From positions 4,588,001 to 4,652,000 of the forward strand of contig NZ_JARUBE010000003.1 of assembly GCF_029626035.1 (NCBI RefSeq): DNA of 64,000 nucleotides, read 5' to 3'. Shown piece by piece: positions 60,970 to 64,000 of the stretch (the first letter of the stretch is position 1; the number at the start of each line of letters is the position of its first letter). Position numbers and translations under genes: made by a program. The DNA is from Micromonospora sp. WMMD980 (lineage in GTDB: Bacteria; Actinomycetota; Actinomycetes; Mycobacteriales; Micromonosporaceae). The notes beneath the pieces are model-generated. The model did no database searches. It was not told the DNA's origin and saw nothing but the letters and a program-made list of their open reading frames with translations.

Positions 60970-63095
60970 AGTTCACCTCTCTGACCATGAAGAACTGGCG
61001 GCCCTTCCACGGCACCCACCGCATCGACTTTTCCACCGACCCCGAACGGCCAGTGACGTTGATCCTTGGCCCCAACGGGGCGGGCAAGACCGGACTGCTC
61101 AACGCCTTCACGTGGGCTCTGTACGGTGACTTCACCGACGGCTTCGAGATTAAGGAGAGCCTCGTCAACATCGAGGCCCTCAAGAACGATCCTGATGCAG
61201 AAACCGTCGTCGAACTCGAGCTCGAACATGCAGGAGCGAACTACAAGGTCAAGCGGAAGACCGACGCCCGAAAGCAGCTCGACGGCGACTACCCCGTGAC
61301 AGTCACCAGGAACGGTGAGCTGACGATCATGGATGAGATATACCGGATCTTGCCGAAGCCACTCAAGGACCTGTTCTTCTTCCCGGCGGAAACGTTTAAC
61401 AACGCAAGTGTTCTGCAGGGCGATCGGCCGGGGGAAGGCGCATCTCTGAATATCGGGTCGGCAATCAGGGCGTTGCTGGCAGGAGACATTTACGATCACG
61501 CGGCCGAGGATCTACGCGGCGCCCTCGCGAGCGAGGCCCTGCGCCCGACTCAGAAGTACACCAACGAGACAGTGGACGCGGCGCGCCACGCCTGGGAGCA
61601 GGCACAGATCGAACTCACTGCCGCCGAAGACAGGCGCGACAAGCTCCCGGACCTGCTTGCACAGGCCCGGGATCAGGCCGCCCGGGCTAAGCGGGAGGCG
61701 GAAAAGTATAATCCCGACGAGGTAAAGAAGTGGGAACGCAAGTACTCCGCGCTCAAGGTTGCGGTAGATGCCGCCGATGGTATGGCACAGCGCGCTCATG
61801 ATCTCTACCTCGCTTTGGTCCGAAACGCATACCTCCACTTCAGTCAACGCGCTACCGAATCAGCCGTTCAGCGGCTTGATATAGCCGAGAAGTACGGTCT
61901 GATGCCGCCGCGTATTCACGACTCAGTACTGGAGAAGTCCCTCGCTGACGGCGTGTGCGCGCTGTGTCGGACACCGCTCGCCGACGAAACGCGCACACGA
62001 GTCGCAGAACTGCTGTCCCACGTGACCGAGCACGCGATCGCCGTTCTCGGGCTGGAGACGCGAACAGAACTCAAAAGCCATCTGGAGCAGTTCGAGCGCC
62101 AGATCACCGATCTGCGCGTCCAGGTCGGCTCGCTCGCTGACGACCTAGGAGTGGCCGGGCCGGCAAAAGACGCGGACATGCGAATGCTGCAGTCGGTGCT
62201 GCGCATGAGCATCGAGGCGGCGAGCCGTGCACAGACCAAGAGTCGGCGCGAACTCAAGGAATTTATGGAGGAGCAGGACGCTCCGAGCGCGGTTGGCGGA
62301 AACAGCCCTGTTGACATCGCCATGTTCAAGCAACAGGCCGTCGACCGGCTCGAGCAGGAGTTCCGAGAAATCGATGCAGCCATCGAGGCCGCCAAGCTGC
62401 TCGAACGTGAGAAAATGGCCGACTACACCCGGAAGTCGTCCAAGCTGGACACTCATAATCGGCGGACGGCGGCTATCGAGATTCTTCGTGCAGCCAAAGA
62501 TTTCTTCGATGCGGCCCGCAAAGGGTTGAGTATCCATGGTCGGCAGGATTTCGCCAATGCAATCAATGAAACCTATACTGATTTGATTGCTAAGCAATAC
62601 GAGATCCGCGTTGGTGAGGACTTCAGTATCACTGTGGCCGCAGAGGGTCGCGACGAGCCGATGCCGCTGTCGCAATCGGAGAAAGTTCTCCTGCTGATCG
62701 CTTTCCTCGGCGCCATCGCGCGACTCGCGCCAGTCTATGCCGAGATTGCACGCAGGAACGAGCAGTTCCAGCGGGCAGGCGAAGTGAAGACATCTTCGAA
62801 GGAGGGTTTCCCCGTCGTGCTCGACTCTCCGACCAGTCCGCTGGACGACGAGTACGAGGTCGACGTAGTGCGGGCGCTTCCGCACCTCCTCCCGCAAACT
62901 ATCGTCATTGTCTCGGCGAAGTCGGTCGAGACATGGGAGACGATCTCCTGCGATGTCGGGAGCGTCAATATCATGGAATTGACGTCCCATAAGCAAAGCA
63001 ACCGGCATGTCCGCTGGAATGGGAAAGATCACATCTACAGCACCCAGGACGACGGTGTCGAACCGGCACGTACACGCATGACGAAGATTGGCTGA
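60966..63095 (+). CDS. Rad50/SMC-like ATPase with zinc hook
   Basis: A 709-residue SbcC/Rad50-type ATPase. Walker A GPNGAGKTGLLNAFTWALYG, then a coiled coil broken near residue 330 by CALCRTPL (CxxC zinc hook), a second coil, signature-like LSQSEKVLLLIAFLG (LSGGE is altered) and Walker B VVLDSPTSPLDDEY. It resembles DndD in plan but is a different protein, since DndD here lacks a hook. It overlaps the 61-aa gene. It is probably the ATPase of the restriction module. Confidence 0.85.
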   Translation: MKFTSLTMKNWRPFHGTHRIDFSTDPERPVTLILGPNGAGKTGLLNAFTWALYGDFTDGFEIKESLVNIEALKNDPDAETVVELELEHAGANYKVKRKTDARKQLDGDYPVTVTRNGELTIMDEIYRILPKPLKDLFFFPAETFNNASVLQGDRPGEGASLNIGSAIRALLAGDIYDHAAEDLRGALASEALRPTQKYTNETVDAARHAWEQAQIELTAAEDRRDKLPDLLAQARDQAARAKREAEKYNPDEVKKWERKYSALKVAVDAADGMAQRAHDLYLALVRNAYLHFSQRATESAVQRLDIAEKYGLMPPRIHDSVLEKSLADGVCALCRTPLADETRTRVAELLSHVTEHAIAVLGLETRTELKSHLEQFERQITDLRVQVGSLADDLGVAGPAKDADMRMLQSVLRMSIEAASRAQTKSRRELKEFMEEQDAPSAVGGNSPVDIAMFKQQAVDRLEQEFREIDAAIEAAKLLEREKMADYTRKSSKLDTHNRRTAAIEILRAAKDFFDAARKGLSIHGRQDFANAINETYTDLIAKQYEIRVGEDFSITVAAEGRDEPMPLSQSEKVLLLIAFLGAIARLAPVYAEIARRNEQFQRAGEVKTSSKEGFPVVLDSPTSPLDDEYEVDVVRALPHLLPQTIVIVSAKSVETWETISCDVGSVNIMELTSHKQSNRHVRWNGKDHIYSTQDDGVEPARTRMTKIG

Positions 63096-63104
63096 GGAGC
63101 CGTC

Positions 63105-63659
63105 GTGGCGAGTGTCTACATTTACCCTATGCACCGGCCGCTGCTCGATTCCCTGATCGCGACAGGGAAGGCGAAATCTGTTGCCGCAGGGACTAAGACA
63201 GGGCCGTTTCGAGAAATGCGCGACGCTTACGTATTCGTAGCCTCAATGGCGCTCGCGATGAATCAGCCCGCTACGCCGAACGCTATGCCTGATTCCAGGA
63301 AAGACGCTGTTGAGATTCAGGACCGGGTATTCCTGCGCGCCGAAGGTGCTCGCGAGTTGGCTGCTGCGGCGGTACTAACTAGCGCGGAGGCGGGCGATTT
63401 CGAGCGCGACACGCTGCGACACGAGCTGGACCTGCTCTCTGAGCAGTTGCTCGTAGAACGGCTCGCCCTTCTGGACCGCTACGCCTTCGCCGGCTTTGAG
63501 TGGCTGCGCGAGCGGCAGGACGACGAGAGTGGTGTTCGGGACCTGATTTTATCCGCGATCGACAGCGTCGACTGTGTCCAGCGGCAAGTGGACGATGATT
63601 CGGACGTTCAAGACCCGCTGTGGTCAATGCTCAGTGGTCTCCAGGACGAGGCGCTCTAG
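63105..63659 (+). CDS. Dnd system-associated protein (family 4-like)
   Basis: A 184-residue protein, GTG start with GAGG upstream. The segment FREMRDAYVFVASMALAMNQ followed by IQDRVFLRAEGARELAAAAVLT resembles the Dnd-associated protein 4 family that accompanies phosphorothioation restriction genes. The C-terminal half is acidic and helical. It is the last gene of the module and no homologue of DptF, DptG or DptH follows. Family call by memory of its pattern. Confidence 0.65.
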   Translation: MASVYIYPMHRPLLDSLIATGKAKSVAAGTKTGPFREMRDAYVFVASMALAMNQPATPNAMPDSRKDAVEIQDRVFLRAEGARELAAAAVLTSAEAGDFERDTLRHELDLLSEQLLVERLALLDRYAFAGFEWLRERQDDESGVRDLILSAIDSVDCVQRQVDDDSDVQDPLWSMLSGLQDEAL

Positions 63660-63824
63660 CCCAGCGCTCCCGTAGTAATAGTGGGAGCCGCGTCCTCGCG
63701 TACGAGGCGGTTCGCGGCTCAAATACGACGGTTGCCGTGCCACCGGGACTTCTCGACGGCACCGCTATTTCAGTATCGGGATTGTCAAGCCCTTAGTGCT
63801 CCCAAGGTATTTCGCGGCACGTGA

Positions 63825-64000
63825 TCAGCTGTTTGCCAACGCGGCTATGAGCGTCCCGGTTACCAGGTATGGACCTAAGGCAATGTTGTGAGCATGGCGC
63901 AGCGCCAAGCGTGCTAGCGCTTCGGGTAGTGCGAGCACGAAGGGCAATAGGCTGCCGAGGAGAACCGCGTGCCAGCTGATGGTGCCCAGGGCAGTGCCGA
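63825..64000 (-). CDS. C-terminus of a membrane protein, prepilin-peptidase-like (partial)
   Basis: Minus strand from the window edge to the TGA at 63825-63827, 58 codons. It reads LGTISWHAVLLGSLLPFVLAL...ARLALRHAHNIALGPYLVTGTLIAAL and resembles the last two helices of type IV prepilin peptidases (A24), where GPYL or GPFL follows a basic loop. The 5' end lies outside the window, so the assignment is tentative. The spacer 63660-63824 shows nothing recognisable. Confidence 0.55.
   Translation of the reverse strand, partial: GTALGTISWHAVLLGSLLPFVLALPEALARLALRHAHNIALGPYLVTGTLIAALANS

Noticed and set aside
57994..63659. DptFGH restriction genes of the canonical Dnd system
   Set aside because: The helicase has an N-terminal PLD domain, the ATPase has a zinc hook, and the remaining proteins do not match DptF, DptG or DptH by size or motif.

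Overview
The window is high-GC actinomycete DNA. The gene set (DivIVA-domain protein, FolP2-like protein, KorAB, a PopR-type regulator beside ClpP, DUF3117, Tat-exported proteins, HAF-repeat and Pro/Thr-stalk surface proteins) suggests Micromonosporaceae, probably Micromonospora or a close relative. That placement is inferred from gene content and base composition, not from a marker gene.

Layout. 1-21.3 kb is ordinary chromosome: leucyl aminopeptidase (cut by the window edge), DUF3117, PaaX-type regulator, enoyl-CoA hydratase, Tag glycosylase, SRPBCC/DivIVA pair, FolP2-like protein, an orphan NuoA, a surface protein, the 2-oxoacid:ferredoxin oxidoreductase KorAB, an azoreductase with a divergent MarR regulator, a K+ channel, a frameshifted HAF-repeat protein, PopR and ClpP with PopR-type operators, a Tat-exported beta-helix protein with a LacI-type operator, an HAD phosphatase, a P-loop kinase and a VOC protein. 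Several perfect terminator hairpins separate these units.

21.4-45.2 kb is accessory DNA. It begins at the 3' half of a tRNA-Arg(CCT) gene on the minus strand. The matching 5' half lies at 36.76 kb on the plus strand. An att-like repeat of about 140 bp next to the tRNA fragment recurs at 32.3 kb, and between the two copies sits a nine-kilobase operon (22.9-32.1 kb). The operon encodes a glycosyltransferase fused to a PqqD-like domain, a 43-residue precursor whose core has a cysteine every third residue, a DUF692/MNIO iron oxygenase, its partner protein with a second PqqD-like domain, an asparagine-synthetase-like enzyme and a heterodimeric ABC exporter. I read it as a RiPP gene cluster of unusual composition. 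Downstream are a 5'-truncated IS5-family transposase, a truncated NRPS adenylation domain, two 1331-bp ISAs1-type insertion sequences in opposite orientation, and an OLD-type nuclease module flanked by direct repeats.

45.3-63.7 kb is a defence island. It holds a DUF262/DUF1524 GmrSD/SspE-like protein and a PIN-like nuclease (both visibly lower in GC than the rest), an IS3-family element, and a complete DNA phosphorothioation locus with dndA divergent from dndBCDE. Immediately after dndE come five genes that are not the usual DptFGH restriction set: an RNAP-alpha-CTD-like small protein, a PLD-plus-SF2 helicase, a 61-residue protein, a Rad50-like ATPase with a zinc hook, and a Dnd-associated protein. 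I infer that these form an alternative phosphorothioation-linked restriction module. The last 176 bases hold the end of a minus-strand membrane gene that resembles a prepilin peptidase.
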